Source of the DNA: Ditylenchus dipsaci
Lineage: Eukaryota > Nematoda > Chromadorea > Rhabditida > Anguinidae
Direction of reading: 5' to 3'
Assembly: GCA_004194705.1 (NCBI GenBank)
Contig: SADC01001374.1
Location: 372,001-436,000, forward strand
DNA: 64,000 nucleotides
Shown: positions 1-12,247 of the stretch, in pieces
Layout: each line of letters opens with the position of its first letter
Numbering within the stretch: the first letter of the stretch is position 1
The notes under the pieces: generated by a model
Told to the model about the DNA's origin: nothing
What the model saw: only the letters and a program-made list of their open reading frames with translations
The model's database searches: none
Position numbers and translations under genes: made by a program

Positions 1-452
1 TGAATTAAATATTTCCCGCTAATTTTGTATCTTTATAAAATTTTTACATTGTTTTTTAAAATACTGTTATATTTATTTACAACTAATTTTATTTTTGTTT
101 TAATTTTTTATTTATTTTTCTGGTAATATTTCAACTTTCAGTGCTGGTCAAATGCGTATTTAAAAAACGTTTAGAATTTTTTAGTATACATGTATCCCCA
201 ATTTCTAAGCTTTATAAACTATATTTGTTCCACCACGAATGCATTTATTTTTGGCAGATTGTACTAATGGTTTCTCTCGAAAATTTTCTCGACTACCAAA
301 ATCAATTCTCGCCTGGTCTTTTCTTCACAAGAACAAAAGTTTGGATATTTTTCGTATAATAGCTTTGTGACCTAAATATTTTACTATTGTATACTTATTT
401 TACAGAAATTATTAATTTTTTCTTCAATATTCTTTATTTATAATAAACTCAA
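1..452. other. AT-rich upstream region of SUB1
   Basis: This stretch is very AT-rich and carries no exon I can support. A 72-codon open frame at 141-359 follows a CAG acceptor-like site but has no recognisable protein. The 5' UTR and promoter of SUB1 presumably lie here. No TATA box or initiator stands out against the AT-rich background. Confidence 0.5.
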
Positions 453-1024
453 ATGTCCAGTGGAGATTCTGGCAGTTCTGTGCACTCAGGCAGCAGTGAT
501 AGCGAGTCGGCTCATGAAGAAGTGAAGAAGCCAGCAAAAGTCGGCAAGCAGGCGCCTGAAAAGCAAAAGGTAGGCCTTAGGTAGGGCTTTATTTCATTGT
601 TAAAGTTTTTCTTCAGGTAAAGTCTGCTGCCATCGTAGAAAGCTCTGATGAATCAGAAAATGAAAAACCTAAAAAGAAAAGAAAGCATGAGAAGGAGAGC
701 TCATCACAAGACACCTCATCTAAATCATCTTCGAAGAAATCTAAGAAAGACAAAGAGTACGTGAAATCAGCTAACGGAGAAGAAGTAAATTTTTTTAATA
801 CTCGAATAATGTGCATGTGTTATATTTAGATGATTGAGTTTGGCAAAAACCGATTTGTGTCCTGCACTGAGTTTAAAGGCAAGAAGATGATCAATATTCG
901 TGAGTATTACGAGAAAGACGGAAAGTTATTGCCAGGCAAGAAAGGGATTTCTATGCCGCTGCACCAGTGGAACGAATTCAAGGGTATCATTCCAGACATT
1001 GAAGAGTTGATCAAGAAGAAATAA
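453..1024 (+). CDS. SUB1: SUB1 / PC4 transcriptional coactivator
   Basis: Three exons (453-569, 617-784, 830-1024) are joined by introns of 47 and 45 bases with GT/AG ends, giving about 159 residues. The first two exons encode a Ser/Glu/Lys-rich tail with acidic serine clusters and Lys runs. This is the usual N-terminal regulatory region of PC4. Exon 3 encodes the single-stranded-DNA-binding PC4 domain. It has the family pattern FGKNRFV, then EFKGKKMINIREYYE, then PGKKGISMPLHQW. The family acts in the nucleus on RNA polymerase II transcription and on melted DNA. The start is the first ATG in frame, upstream of the acidic tail. No frameshift is present, unlike most other genes in the window. 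The TAA stop overlaps an AATAAA, and another AATAAA lies at 1224-1229. The PTIP-like gene begins about 315 bases downstream on the same strand. Confidence 0.93.
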
Positions 1025-1338
1025 ATAGTCATAGATCTATATTTTACTACTTTGTTTGTATGATCTCAGTGGAGAATCAGTTCCCATTTTTGCCTTTATC
1101 CTCCTTGGTCTATTTTCAAAAATGTGCCTTGATCCCCCTGTTGATTTCGCCCCAAGGAAAAAGTGGGAACCGACTCTTGACTAGTGCCCTCTTGTTTTCA
1201 TTATTTGTTGCTCACAGACTTCGAATAAAAAAACTAAAAATCTGATTGTATTTTTTCTCAGGAAGATGGGTATTCAAGCCTTCTCATATATTATAAATTA
1301 AATTCTAAATTTTTCATTTTTCATCGATTTCAAGTCTT
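1025..1338. other. SUB1-PTIP intergenic region
   Basis: This is the 3' UTR of SUB1 plus the spacer to the next gene. A polyadenylation-type AATAAA sits at 1224-1229. A stretch at about 1090-1190 contains CTTGATCCCCCTGTTGATTT, and a related copy lies near 17890, so part of this spacer is interspersed repeat. Confidence 0.5.
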
Positions 1339-4300
1339 ATGAGTGATTCTTCAACACCAAATCGACCTGTAAGTAAATAAGATAAATTTAGGTGCATAGA
1401 CGTTTCTCGAAAATGAAACTTTTTTCATTTTCGAGAAACGTTTCTCGAATTTGAAACTCAAAGGAGTAAAATATCTCTAGGGGTATATAAGTATACCTGT
1501 AAAGATACTTATTTAGACATACCAAGGGTCTTTGGCCGCTTCGCGGCCAAAGACCAGCACACTCCACATTGCAAGGGATAAGCGTACATACATGTGTTAA
1601 CCCCTAACCCCCGCAATGTGGAATATGCTGGACTTTGGCCATCACATTCAGCCAAATACCCTTGATATGTCTAAATAAGGTATACACCTAGAGATATTTT
1701 ACTCTTTTGAGTTTCAAATTCGAGAAACGTTTCTCGAAAATGAAAAAAGTTTCATTTTCGAGAAACGTCTATACCCCTAAATTTATATTCATTTTGAAAT
1801 AATATTTTTTGCAGAATATTCTGACAAGTGGGAATGAAAAGGCAAACAGTAATGAAGGCCACTCAGTCAGTCCCCTTGAACCACTGGATCCCTATCGATT
1901 GCGAGACATGGTTGTAGATAGGCAAGCAAACGGTTCGCATTCATTGCAGGGGGTTAGTCACAACTTTTACTCCACAGTTATTTATTGGAGATTTAGAGCT
2001 GGTCATCACCGTCTCAACAACCCCTGCCCATCAATTCATCCCCAGCTAATAATCGGACACCCGGCAGTAATGTACAGTCGCCCATGTCAGTGCAGCCTCA
2101 AAGATCATCTACTGGTTAGATTGGACTGTGGTTGCGAAAAATTGTACTTTATATTATTGATTTAGCTTTCTCGGATCATCCAGCAGCATCCACACCTCTG
2201 TCAGGATCAATTATAAACCCTCAAATGCAGCAACAACAACAGAATTCCCCGTTTGCAGTGCCGATGGGATATAATCCACAGCAGCAACAGCAAGAGATGG
2301 CATATGCAGCTTCTCCAGCTTCACAAAGAATGGCTACTCCACACAGTGTGGGCATGATAGGTACTTGCTTGTTTTTGCGTACTTAGTTTCCAGACAGTAG
2401 CCCCCCAATCGACCTCCCTTCCAAAGAGTATTTTTTCTCTGAGCCGACTTTTACTTTTTTTCATTTTTCACCTATTTCACACCTTTTGCGCCGACAGCTT
2501 CGAAGCCAAAGATCAGCACAATTCACATTGCAATAAATTGGGGTGAAAAAAATCAAGGGAACTGAAAATAGTAGGCTTAGAGAAAAATACTTTGAAGGCG
2601 AAAGGGGGGGGGGGTGGGGGTGGTGGGGTTTTTGGAGGTTTTCACGAGTTTCCAGCATGTACGCACAGCTAATCGTGATATTATTTTGTGAAATATTTTT
2701 AGCACACCTCCAGGTTCCACGAAAAATTTCGTAAGAAACATGCATGAAGAATACTTTTTTAGAATTTCTCATGGGGTGCAGGGAAATACCTTCTTGAGTA
2801 GAATTGACAAAGCTTCGTGGGGGGAGACAAAAAGACTTTTTCGGGGCATAAATTAACTGGGCAAGATTTGGAGGACCGAAAATTCCGCACCGGAAAAATG
2901 AATAGAGAAAATAAAATTTCTTGGTAGGTTTCCCGTTAAATTGTCACTTGCAAAACCCATCAACAAATTTTATTTTCTTAACATATTTTTCAGGTGCGCA
3001 ACATTGTTTCGCCCGCCCATAATTTTTTGCACAGAAAAAAATTACGCACAGAAACTATTCGGTTTTTTATAAATACGCCAGAATCAAAATAATTAGAAGT
3101 GGTGAAAAATATCGACCTTTTTCAAACAAGCTGCGAAACATCTTCTTTCTTCTTGAAAATTATTTGCGTCAAAGATTTTTTGCTATATCATCCATGTATT
3201 TCTTAGGCTTACCAAAATTCAAAACCATTTCCACCAGCTCGAAAAAATAATTTAAATTAAGGCCAAAGCCCGCTGGGAAGCCCTCCTCAGCAACCGATAT
3301 CACATCCCACTCCGCAGTCTCCATTTGCAATGCCTCCAAGAGCTCCATCAACTGCTTCTAGTACCGCAGCATCCCCCTTCCCAATGGTCCAACCCCAACA
3401 AGTGCTGCATCATCCAATGAATGTTCAACAAGGGCAATACCCTCCAGGTGCATTCCCAACTGGTCAATCTCCAATGTATGGCCAGATGATGGCAGCCCAA
3501 CAACAACAGCAGAGAATGGTCTATCCAGGGATGCAGCCAATGCCTGGTCAAATGCACCACTATCCGTACCAACAGCCTCAATGGGTGCACCAACAGAATG
3601 TAGGGTTGACTTGAGTTCTTAAATAGTTTGGTGGTAAAATAGATGGATTGCAGCAAGCCCAGCACTATATGGTTGGACAACAACAACACCAAAGACTTAT
3701 GGGACCACCACCTTCAGGCCAGATGAAGCCTGGGATGCAGCCTGGAATGCCGGTCAGAGTACCCTACCCTGGACAAGGTATGTCACTCGAAAAACATGTT
3801 CCCAACAAAAACAACGTGAAAATTAGAGCCATAATATTGAAAAAAATAAATAATTAACGAAACGAGTGAGCATGAGTGAGAAAAGAATTCTGCCTGAAAG
3901 AAAATTTAACAGTAGGCTTTGCGCTAAATAGTCATGCCAACCAGGTCAATTAACCGGTCAAATGGAGGAATTTGACCCGGCAATAATTTTTGAAATCAAG
4001 CGCTTGATTTGATGGGGTCCATAAGTTGGCTGGTCAAAAGGTTCGTAGATATTTATTCACAGCTCAAAATATTTTTGTATGTGTTTCAACGTTATTGAAG
4101 AATTACGAAAAGACCGCCTGATGGGCGGCAGAATTTAAATTTAAACCTGGGCTGCCATATGTCCTTTTCAAAAAGATTTGTCTTTTTTTGGAATCCCAAA
4201 TCTTTTTTTTTTGAAATTTTAGTCAAAATCCTTTTTTCCGCTTCAAAATGGCAAAAAAAAACTAGATAAAATGCACTTTTTGCTTCAAAAATGGTCAAAA

Positions 4301-7300
4301 CGTCCTTTTTTGCTCAAATGTCAAATGTTTGAGATGGCAGCCCTGATTTAAACCCATTTGTTAGTTCTTTAGAAATTTAAATTTAATGGGGAAACTCATA
4401 GAAAGATATTTTTTGTATAAGAGAGAGAAGAGAACTTTGGACCAACTCAAAAACGGGCAATATTTTTTTTTGCCGCAGAAATACTTTTTTTGCCGGAAAT
4501 ATACTTTTTCTGACGCAAATAATCTTGCCCCAAATTCGCGGCAAAAAATTAAAATCTAGAGCAAAAAGAAGTATATTTGCGGCAAAAAAAAAATTGCCCC
4601 CCAAAAACTGTAGGGAATATTCATCGGATTGAATTTTTTTCGTGACTGGGGATTGGATTTTGGCCAGCTTTTCGATTTTTTAAATTTGAGCGAAAATTCT
4701 TAAATTGAGTTTGAGTGTCAAAAACTCATTTCAAACTTTTGTAAATTTATTACACTACGTGTCCAATGACGCGGAAAAGTCGCAGTCACACTTTTTCGCG
4801 TCATTGGACACGTAGTGTTAGGCACATACTGTATTCCCTCTAATAACTCACCCGCCTCAGCCTTGAGGACCTATATCTCAGCTCAGAGTCAATACTTCGT
4901 AAAGCTGTTTATTGTGTTTTCCCACCTCCCGTGAGCTCTAGCGATTCCACTTTTCAGATTTCAAATTTTCACCCAAAAATCTCGAGATTGACTTCGAAAT
5001 TTTCCGCTTTTCAGGGACTTACAAAATAACTCACCCGTGTGAGTTATTAGAGAGAATACGGTATTTTTGTTTTACAGGGAGTGATAGAAAAATCAGCATT
5101 TTAGCCCGTATTCACTCTACTAACTACCCGTGGAGAGTTATCTTCCCACTACTAAAAAATCTCTGTTTTAGTTTGTCTTTTCGCTAAAAATTAAACAGTT
5201 TAATTAAAAAATCAAATTTTTTCGGATTGGTCAATCCCACTAGAAACCTTATAAATTAATATACACACGTTTTTGTAGCCTATCAACTAGTCCATTGATT
5301 ATTAACAGAGTTTGAATGAATCAAAGGCCACAATTTGAGTGAAAATACAATCAGGTTGCTTACCCCAAAAAAATTGGGTAAGGGCTGACTAACTTCTTGG
5401 TCCTCAAGCTAATAAAATTAAAAAGGGTACCTGGATATCTTTAAAAGGACTAAACATGATGGGATTTGAACCCGAGCCCCCTGCGCCCCCGAAGAGGGCG
5501 CAGGTAGCTTGAGAGTTGGAGATACGCGCACTCACTTACCTTAGATATAATTCCGAGAAGCACTCTTGATCATAAAATGCATATAGAGACTCTTTCTGCA
5601 CAGCTTCAGTGACCAAAACATGTTAGGATACCTTGGTATAGGATATTATACCTTGGCGGACTAAGGCAGTTATTCAACCCTTGGTACGCAATGTTTTTTG
5701 AAAACCTAACTTTTTAGTACGGAAATTGTTAGGAAAGAACTTTTTTTATCGTTTTAGCGCATTAAAATCACTTAGGAGACGTTTAAAAAAAGATCACAGT
5801 TAACCAAAGAAGGGGCACCCGGATACATAAGTACCAAATATCGTGGAACTTATCAGGAGCTGCAGGTCACTTGGGTGTCAGAGCCGGAATTATCCGACAA
5901 ACTGAAAAGCCAAATCCTAGCCTTCAAAAAATAAGTAACAAAATCATCTTATACCGCAAAGTTAGTCGTGCTTGTCTCCTTGTTCCATCATTCATTAATG
6001 CACACACACACCTCTCAATGACCTTGCCTGACACCAACAACAACAACTCAAGCCCACAAAAGTCTCATTGTGGTCGGCCAAAAACGAACTTGTCTTCCAT
6101 CCATTTCTTATTGAATTCCCAAGGAGGGAGAAGAGGCAAAAGTGTTAAAAAGGGTAAATTTGTTGTGGCTTTTGATTTGAATGATTGCCTCACATCTACA
6201 GTCGTAAAACAGACAATAAAATTGGAGAGAAAGTTACTCTAGATATTTTTTGGAAAACTTTTCTTTTGACAAACCTGTGGTTTCCAATTCTCTTAAATGA
6301 TCAGATTAACTATGGTCTTGTGGTTGCAATAGGTTGTTTTAAAAGATTCTCCCAAATGTGCTTGGCAAGAAATTTAAGTGCGTGTTTACTCTGTTTACTT
6401 TTGATAGTGATAAAAGTAGTCAGCTAGTGATGTTGGCTCGTGTGATTGGCCTTTTATAATATTCTGTAACAAGAAAAGTTAGCGATAAGAAAAATATTTT
6501 ATTTATTTCATGTTATTTGTTGCCTGATCATTTTTTTGCTGGTGCAATAACTAAAATATATGATGTAAAATTTTTTAAGGCCTAAATTTAGTTGCGCCCT
6601 CAATGGTTTGACTTTCACCAGCAAGGGAGTACACAGGGTGACACAGAAAAACAGCCACATTTTTGAAAAATTTTATTTTAATTTTTTTAATTGAAAATTT
6701 TGAACGTAACTGTGGTTTTGTCTGCTCCTCTGGAACTTTTTTTGTAGAAAATGATATTTGCGGTGTGTTTGGTACCTACCATGAATTCGGGTATAGCAAA
6801 GATTGTGAATTCTCTGAGCATAGAACCTCTTCTCAAACCCAGAAACTAGCAGAACACAAAAAGTATATATCGAAAGTTGGACAAATTATGATTAGAATCA
6901 ATATACTGCGGAGATTACTGATAATTTCGGAAATCGGCCAGTCAAGGACTTACGTACATCAATTTTTCCAAAATGTGACTGTTTTTTTGTGCTACCCTGT
7001 ATATCCCACTAAAATTTTATATTTCTATTCAATTAGAATTTTCGAGTCATTTATGATAGCGTCTAGCGCTGAATCTTGTCTTTCTTATTAGCTATCAAAA
7101 TCTACTGAATGATTTTAAAAATGTGCTGATTTAGGTTGTATATTGGATAATTCTCCGTCTATTTCTTCAACTATACGAAAAACGGAGAAAGTTCAGTTAG
7201 TTCGAGGGTTAGAATGCGGTAAGTCACCACGGTGACTACCATTACCGCCATGCCTACTCAAAGTCACTAGTAACTTACCGGTAATTTACCACATCCCGTA

Positions 7301-10300
7301 TAACTTACCGAAAATCGGTAAGTTATATCATTTGTATAGTTAACTGTGGCTGTACAGATAACTATGGCTGTACAGTTAACTGTAATTTTTGTACAGTAAA
7401 CCGTAGTTTCGCTCTAGAGTTAACTTTAAAGATAAACCTCGATTGAGTGGCCTTCGTATGTTTCATGGTTTTTATACAGTGGCTCTCTGACTTACTAGTC
7501 CCTAGGCCTCTACATTGAGGTTTTACTGTACTGGAAACGCTTTTTTAACTTTTTGCTAAAAATTGCGATTGAGTTCCTATTTCTCCAGTCTTTTGGAGAA
7601 TTCTGGAGAATTTCACAACCCTAGTACAGAATTAGAGGTTTAAAAAAGCTTCAATTTTGCTAAAGCATATGAATCTCTAAATTCTTCAAATCATCCAGCG
7701 GAGTTTAATAGCTCATTAGAAAGCCAAAATCCAGGGCTAGTGCAAAAACTTAAAAAAAAATCGGCCAAATTTCATTAATTCAGCTCCTCCCAAAAGGCGG
7801 TTTAAACCAATTTTATGTGTTGGTATAGAAACGTGCAGAAAAAACGTTTTTAAGTGGGGGAAAGCCGTTTTTGAAAATTTTTTTGACTACATTTTGACTT
7901 TTTGCCTTGCGAGACCAAGGTAATTTAATTTTTTGAGGGCGCAATTCAGTTACCGTCAAATTTTCAATGAATTTTCGGTACCGGCCGAATTTTCAATGCG
8001 CTGAACTCATTAATTTTGTAAATGCAAATTAAACAAAAAAAAATGCTTTTTTAATTGCTTTTCAGTCTGAATTGGTATTTTTGTATTTCGTAAAAAATTA
8101 TAGCTCTCTGCGAATAACAAATATAGAATTACATGTTTTTGCACCTAACTTTACTAAATTGAACTGGAATATTCCCAGAAAATACTGCATGCTAACTAAC
8201 TTTCCCAATTCACTAGTAAAATGTGATTTCGAGAAAAAAAAACTCATGATATTTATTGGCTGTCCAAGTTTTGTACGACTTCCGCCAGTCTCAAATTAGC
8301 AACATTGCAATATTTCAGTCATTGAAAGTAAATTCCCTAGACACTAGCTATCACAGCTCTATTTGTTTTGTGTACTTCTTCCATATATCCAAAAAGAAAT
8401 GAAACAAAAATAGGGAAAGACTCCTACTTTCCCGAATTTCCTTTGCTGTATATATATGTACACCTCCCTCCTGCCCCACCCATCGATGCTAAATGGCAAC
8501 CAGTAGCAATGGCAGCAGCTGTGGATGTAATATAAGCTGCGCAAATAGTTCTTGTTTAGGCATACTTTTATCTCAATTTCAAAAACTTTATTTTACTCTG
8601 CAATAGAAATTATAATCTAGACTCGAAAACCACAACCCTTAGAGTCTTTGACCTAGATGTCTGGAAAAAAATATCTGGACACAAATCAAGTTTACGCTTC
8701 TCTTAAGTGACGTTTATATGCTAAAAACAATAAAAACGTTGTTTTCTGTCATTTTCTCACACAGAAATTTAATTTTTGAAAAAAAAATTGACAAAAATTT
8801 GATTTCTTTGCCACGGGGAACCAAGGTAAATCAAGGCTTTTGGTCAAATTTTAGTCATTTTAACCTTTCATGTAGAAAAGTGTCAAATAACAACGTTTAT
8901 GGCTTTTAACGCATAAAATTTACTTAGTAACCATTTAAACATATTTTTTTTAGAAAACCGTGAAATCCGACCCCAGACTGAGTAAGTGCCCTGTGGACAT
9001 TTTAAGACGTGGATTTAAAAAACTTCCTGGTAAAAATTGCCGCTGCCATTTAACAACATTATAGTTGCGAAGATACGAAATTTTATGAGTGTCACTCACT
9101 GGCTCTCTCCGACAATGACTGACTTGGAGACGTTATTATAGAAACTGATTGACATTTGCCTGGTGGATTTAAATAAAATATTGCTCATAGTTGATTATTT
9201 CCGGATAATTTTTCGTTACAGTCATTTATACTCTGAAGTCACAATTTTGCAGGATATCCCTACCAAAGCCAAATGATGTATTCCCAGCCAGGTTCCGTAG
9301 GTCCACCACCTCCTTCAGCTGTTTTACCAGCCCAGCCTCCAGGCCCTTCTTCCGCAGGTCCAGCAGGTACTTCACAGTCCAACTCCGGCTCTACTCCTAA
9401 GCAGAAAGGCAGTAAGGGGGCGCAGCAAGCTGCAGCAGCAGCTGCTCTGGCTCAGCAACAACAGGCCCAATTTCAAAGACAGCAACAGGTACAAATAGCT
9501 CAAGGCTTCCCACCCGGCACTGTTGTCCAAATGGGTGGACATCCGAATCAACAGGGCCAATACACTTCTGCTATGTATCCAGGTGGCAATGGCTCACAAG
9601 GAATGGTAGGATCCCACCCGGGTATGTTGTTCCGGTGGGCTATCCATCAGGACAAAACCCAGCGCAACAACCACAATATGGTCAGCCACAACAGATGAGG
9701 GTAAGTTGTGTCTCCTCATACAAAATTTAGCCCAAACCCCTAAATTGCCTTTAAAAAAAGCTGGTTATGTCCACCATGTAAAGAAGATTTCATTATTTTC
9801 CGCATAACATAAATGAGAATTTGCCAAAAAATTAGGTGAGAAAGATCTTCAAGTTTTCTAAAATAAAAGACAACCTATTGACCACTCCAACATTGAATTT
9901 CTTTTGATTAGATTGCTATTTTCAAGTGTAACAAAATAGATTCTATCATTTTACTGGATTTTTAAAAAAAGGTCAAATTATACAGTTGTATATTGTAAAA
10001 ATGCCGCCAGTTCGAGTTTGCACCTCATATTACTTATCCTGATTTTGGAAGTCTTTTTCAATTTATCTTTGGTCGATCCAGTCGTAATTTGCTAAATTAC
10101 CAGTTTTTCCAACTGCGATTCTAATACCTTTTCTAAAGGTAAAATTAGAGTCGTTGCAAATTTTCTTGCTATACTACCCGATAAAAACTAGCAAAAATTC
10201 TAAAATTAAGGGATCTTGCTGGGACTGAACTTGAGTTGGAGTATCATTATATCGGGCGAACGGTCGCGATCTCCGAATTTTCTGATTTCTCAACTTGTAT

Positions 10301-10530
10301 AAAAATTATACAATTTTATAAAAATAATTTCCAGCTCGCACCAACAGCCAACCCTAATCCGTCAGAGCAGCAGGCAAGTGGCCAAGTAGGGAGCATGCAG
10401 GTTCGACCCTCACCCCCTTCCCATCTTACAGGCTATTCCACCCCAACTGCAGCTGGACAACAACAACCACAGCAGCAGCCATCTGCTTTGCAGCAACCAT
10501 CCACCCCAATTATTCAATCTCCCATTAACT
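1339..10530 (+). CDS. PTIP-like gene, Gln/Pro-rich N-terminal exons
   Basis: I read eight exons: 1339-1368, 1815-1952, 1997-2114, 2166-2360, about 3262-3599, 3643-3777, 9253-9700 and 10335-10530. Splice phases agree at most junctions. For example, 3777 ends in phase 1 and 9253 continues as GYPYQSQ. The protein starts MSDSSTPNRP and is then low-complexity, rich in Gln, Pro, Met, Ser and Tyr, with short poly-Gln and poly-Ala runs. This looks like a transactivation or condensate-type segment. Exon 8 ends in phase 1, which fits the BRCT exon starting at 29400, so I treat both as one gene. PTIP proteins do have a Gln-rich middle. However, the N-terminal BRCT pair of animal PTIP is not seen here. 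One missing base near 9620 (CCGGG run) and probably one near 3599 break the frame. A separate gene, such as an ARID1-like N-terminus, is possible. Confidence 0.55.
1384..1793. mobile_element. MITE in the first PTIP intron
   Basis: About 410 bases with long inverted ends, starting TAAATTTAGG and including the palindromic GACGTTTCTCGAAAATG arms, about 95 bases each side. A TA dinucleotide flanks both ends, as expected for Tc1/mariner-type insertion. It has no coding capacity. The middle carries a CCGCTTCGCGGCC hairpin and the text AGACCAGCACACTCCACA, which recurs in the MITE at 11282. Confidence 0.75.
2401..2640. mobile_element. MITE, CCAAAGAGTATTTTTTCTC family, copy 1
   Basis: The ends are inverted: CCAAAGAGTATTTTTTCTCT on the left against AGAGAAAAATACTTTG on the right. 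The interior holds TTTTTCACCTATTTCACACC and a degenerate version of the AAGACCAGCACA core. It lies in the intron after 2360. A G-rich run (GGGGGGGGGGTGGGGGTGG) adjoins the right end. A sister copy is at 11282-11517. Confidence 0.65.
2641..3261. other. rest of the fourth PTIP intron
   Basis: AT-rich intronic sequence. I see no exon or convincing repeat. The acceptor I use at about 3261 (AAATTAAG) has a poor polypyrimidine tract but restores both frame and phase. Confidence 0.35.
4752..4818. repeat. near-perfect 29-base inverted repeat
   Basis: The arms 4752-4780 and 4790-4818 read ACACTACGTGTCCAATGACG and onward, with one mismatch and a 9-base spacer. It abuts the TACCGTATT-family element that starts 10 bases later. 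It could be a small terminal-repeat element or a strong hairpin. Confidence 0.7.
4828..5063. mobile_element. TACCGTATT-family MITE, copy at 4.8 kb
   Basis: About 236 bases with ends TACTGTATTCCCTCTAATAA and its inverse, AGAGAATACGGTA. The interior contains TATATCTCAGCTCAGAG, a CGTGAGCTCTAGCGATTCCA segment and CACCCAAAAATCTCGAGAT. The same order of blocks appears in the copies at 16163, 52696 and 60709. It is non-coding. Confidence 0.8.
5457..5560. repeat. GC-hairpin repeat, copy 1
   Basis: A GC-rich hairpin (CTGCGCCCCCGAAGAGGGCGCAG) sits in AT-rich DNA. It is followed by TGGAGATACGCGCACTCACT, TACCTTAGA and then TTGATCATAAAATGCATA. The same succession occurs at 62018-62200, so this is a dispersed repeat. 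On the minus strand GGGTTCAAATCCCATC resembles a tRNA B box, but no cloverleaf can be drawn. Confidence 0.5.
5561..6631. other. large PTIP intron, unassigned
   Basis: The longest open frame, 5871-6242, codes for a Lys/Asn/Ser-rich polypeptide with no domain I recognise. Base composition is that of the surrounding intron. I see no splice-supported exon here. Confidence 0.35.
6632..6999. mobile_element. CACAGGGTG-ended MITE
   Basis: The inverted ends are CACAGGGTGACACAGAAAAA and, on the right, the inverse of CAGGGTAGCACAAAAAAACA. Each is flanked by TA, as for Tc1/mariner elements. The interior is open from 6663 but encodes nothing recognisable. Half-copies beginning ACAGGGTG are seen near 16535 and 34290. 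Confidence 0.65.
7000..9252. other. large PTIP intron, repeats near 7.2 kb
   Basis: Between about 7210 and 7400 there are repeated AACTTACCG / CGGTAAGTT words and three copies of a TGTACAGTTAACTGT-like palindrome, probably the remains of small inverted-repeat elements. From 7420 to 9240 I see no gene or clear element. The acceptor TTTTGCAG at 9245-9252 opens the next PTIP exon. Confidence 0.4.
9701..10334. other. PTIP intron between Q-rich exons
   Basis: An AT-rich intron with GTAAGT donor and TTTCCAG acceptor. Nothing else is recognised in it. Confidence 0.5.
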
Positions 10531-11281
10531 GTAGGTCTTTTTCTTTGGGCTGTAACACACACATTTGTGCTTTTTGACTTATACCCTCTTTTAGACTTTT
10601 GGATTTAATCGGCTTACTTATTTAAATAAAAATGTAGCAAATACAAAAGTGAAAGCTTTTCCTTTTTTGTATTTGAAATAGTGGCTTTGATAATAGCTAA
10701 GGCAAAAGCAAAGAAGACCTAATGGGGTGCAAATTAATTAGTGCATGTGGAATTTCAATAGTAGCCCCACATTCTTTGCAAAGTTTTCTATTATTTCTGA
10801 TTTATTGGAATTTTTTATTCTTTACAGGATTTTTTAATGCAATAAATAGTGTCTAGCCATATATTACAAATGAATTGTTTCTGACTAGGTCGTGCTGTAT
10901 AATGACTATACGGTTTTTGCTCCACTTACCGAGAGTCAGAGCCAAAGCAAGTTGCAAAAAAAGGCAGATCCCCTGTGAAAATTTCGAAAAAATGAATAAT
11001 AATAGGGACTCGAGGAACTAGCAATAGCTGAAAAAATTTGCTCGCCTAAAAAATGATAAAGACTTTTTCAAAGACTGATCATTCTAATGGACTGATCATC
11101 CTGGCTTCTAATGGAGCCACGCGATTTTTATCCAAATGTCTTATCGTAAATTGAATCCAGTTTTTTAAATATCCTATACATCCAGCAAATTTGTCAAATT
11201 TTTCCTTACAAGGCTTTTATTGCTAAAATTGTATAATTTTTCATCGATTTAGAATGCAGATTTGTATAAAAATCTTTGACA
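10531..11281. other. PTIP intron, unassigned
   Basis: It starts with a GTAGGT donor at 10531. AT-rich, with no exon and no clear repeat end. Confidence 0.4.
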
Positions 11282-11517
11282 GTACCCGTCCCCCCATCCA
11301 AAGAGTATTTTTTCTCTGAGCCAACTTTTTTCATTTTTCACCTATTTCACACCTTTTGCGCCGACAATACCAAAGCTATTTGGCCGCTTCGCGGTCAAAG
11401 ACCAGCACACTCCACACACTCCAGCTCTGCAAGGTTTGCGGTGAAAAAAATCCAGGGAACCGAAAATAGTAGGCTTAGAGAAAAATACTCTTTGGAGGTG
11501 GGGGTTTATTGGGGGTT
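11282..11517. mobile_element. MITE, CCAAAGAGTATTTTTTCTC family, copy 2
   Basis: The same ends and block order as the copy at 2401, and better preserved. The inverted ends are CCAAAGAGTATTTTTTCTCT and AGAGAAAAATACTCTTTGG. The centre has TTGGCCGCTTCGCGGTCAAA and AGACCAGCACACTCCACA, shared with the otherwise different MITE at 1384. Confidence 0.75.
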
Positions 11518-12247
11518 TCACGAAATCTTTTGGTTCTCAAATTTGAATTAAGTCGTCAAAAACTTTAATCCTGTAAAAATACATCCTGCGGTGTGTATAT
11601 CCAACAAAACATGGTCTGTTTGACTGTTTGCGCCACCACCCCAAAATAAGCAGTAGGAGAAAGACTAGAGAGCCTCTTTAGCACAGCTCATCGTTCATTG
11701 CATATATACACACACATTAATATGTGCCCCCTGCCCACCCGCCATTATAATTAATTGAGTAGTGGTGGTCTTGAAGCCTATATATTTAGTCATGGGTCAA
11801 ATAGAACACTATTATGTGTCTGTCATCTATTTCATTTGGTTCAGTTCAATTTGATTTTGAACTTTTTTTTAAAAATTAATGTAAATATTTAATGTGAGAG
11901 TCGCGAAAAAGAGCAAAAAGAAGTGTGGAGCACCTGCTTTAATTGGGAGAAACCTTACTAGTTTCCGTCTAATTTCTTTTTCTTTGGTCAATAAACTCAC
12001 TTTTTGATTTTCTGTTTTTTCTCATTAAAAATTGTTTTAAAACTTCTTTTGTCAACCATCTAAAATTTGTATGTTAGCATTTCCTGAATTTTTTCGCTAT
12101 AGAACGTTAATACAGAACCCATGCCGGTTTGGAAAAGTTGCAAAAAATTACTGTGCAATTGTCCCACGAAAAGACGATAGATTCGGACGGAAAGCATCCG
12201 AAGTGCCCCCTCCCCAAAGAGTTAGATCTCCCTGAGCATAACCCCCT

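Noticed and set aside
6663..7091. 142-codon open frame
   Set aside because: It lies within and past a CACAGGGTG-ended MITE. No domain and no splice support.
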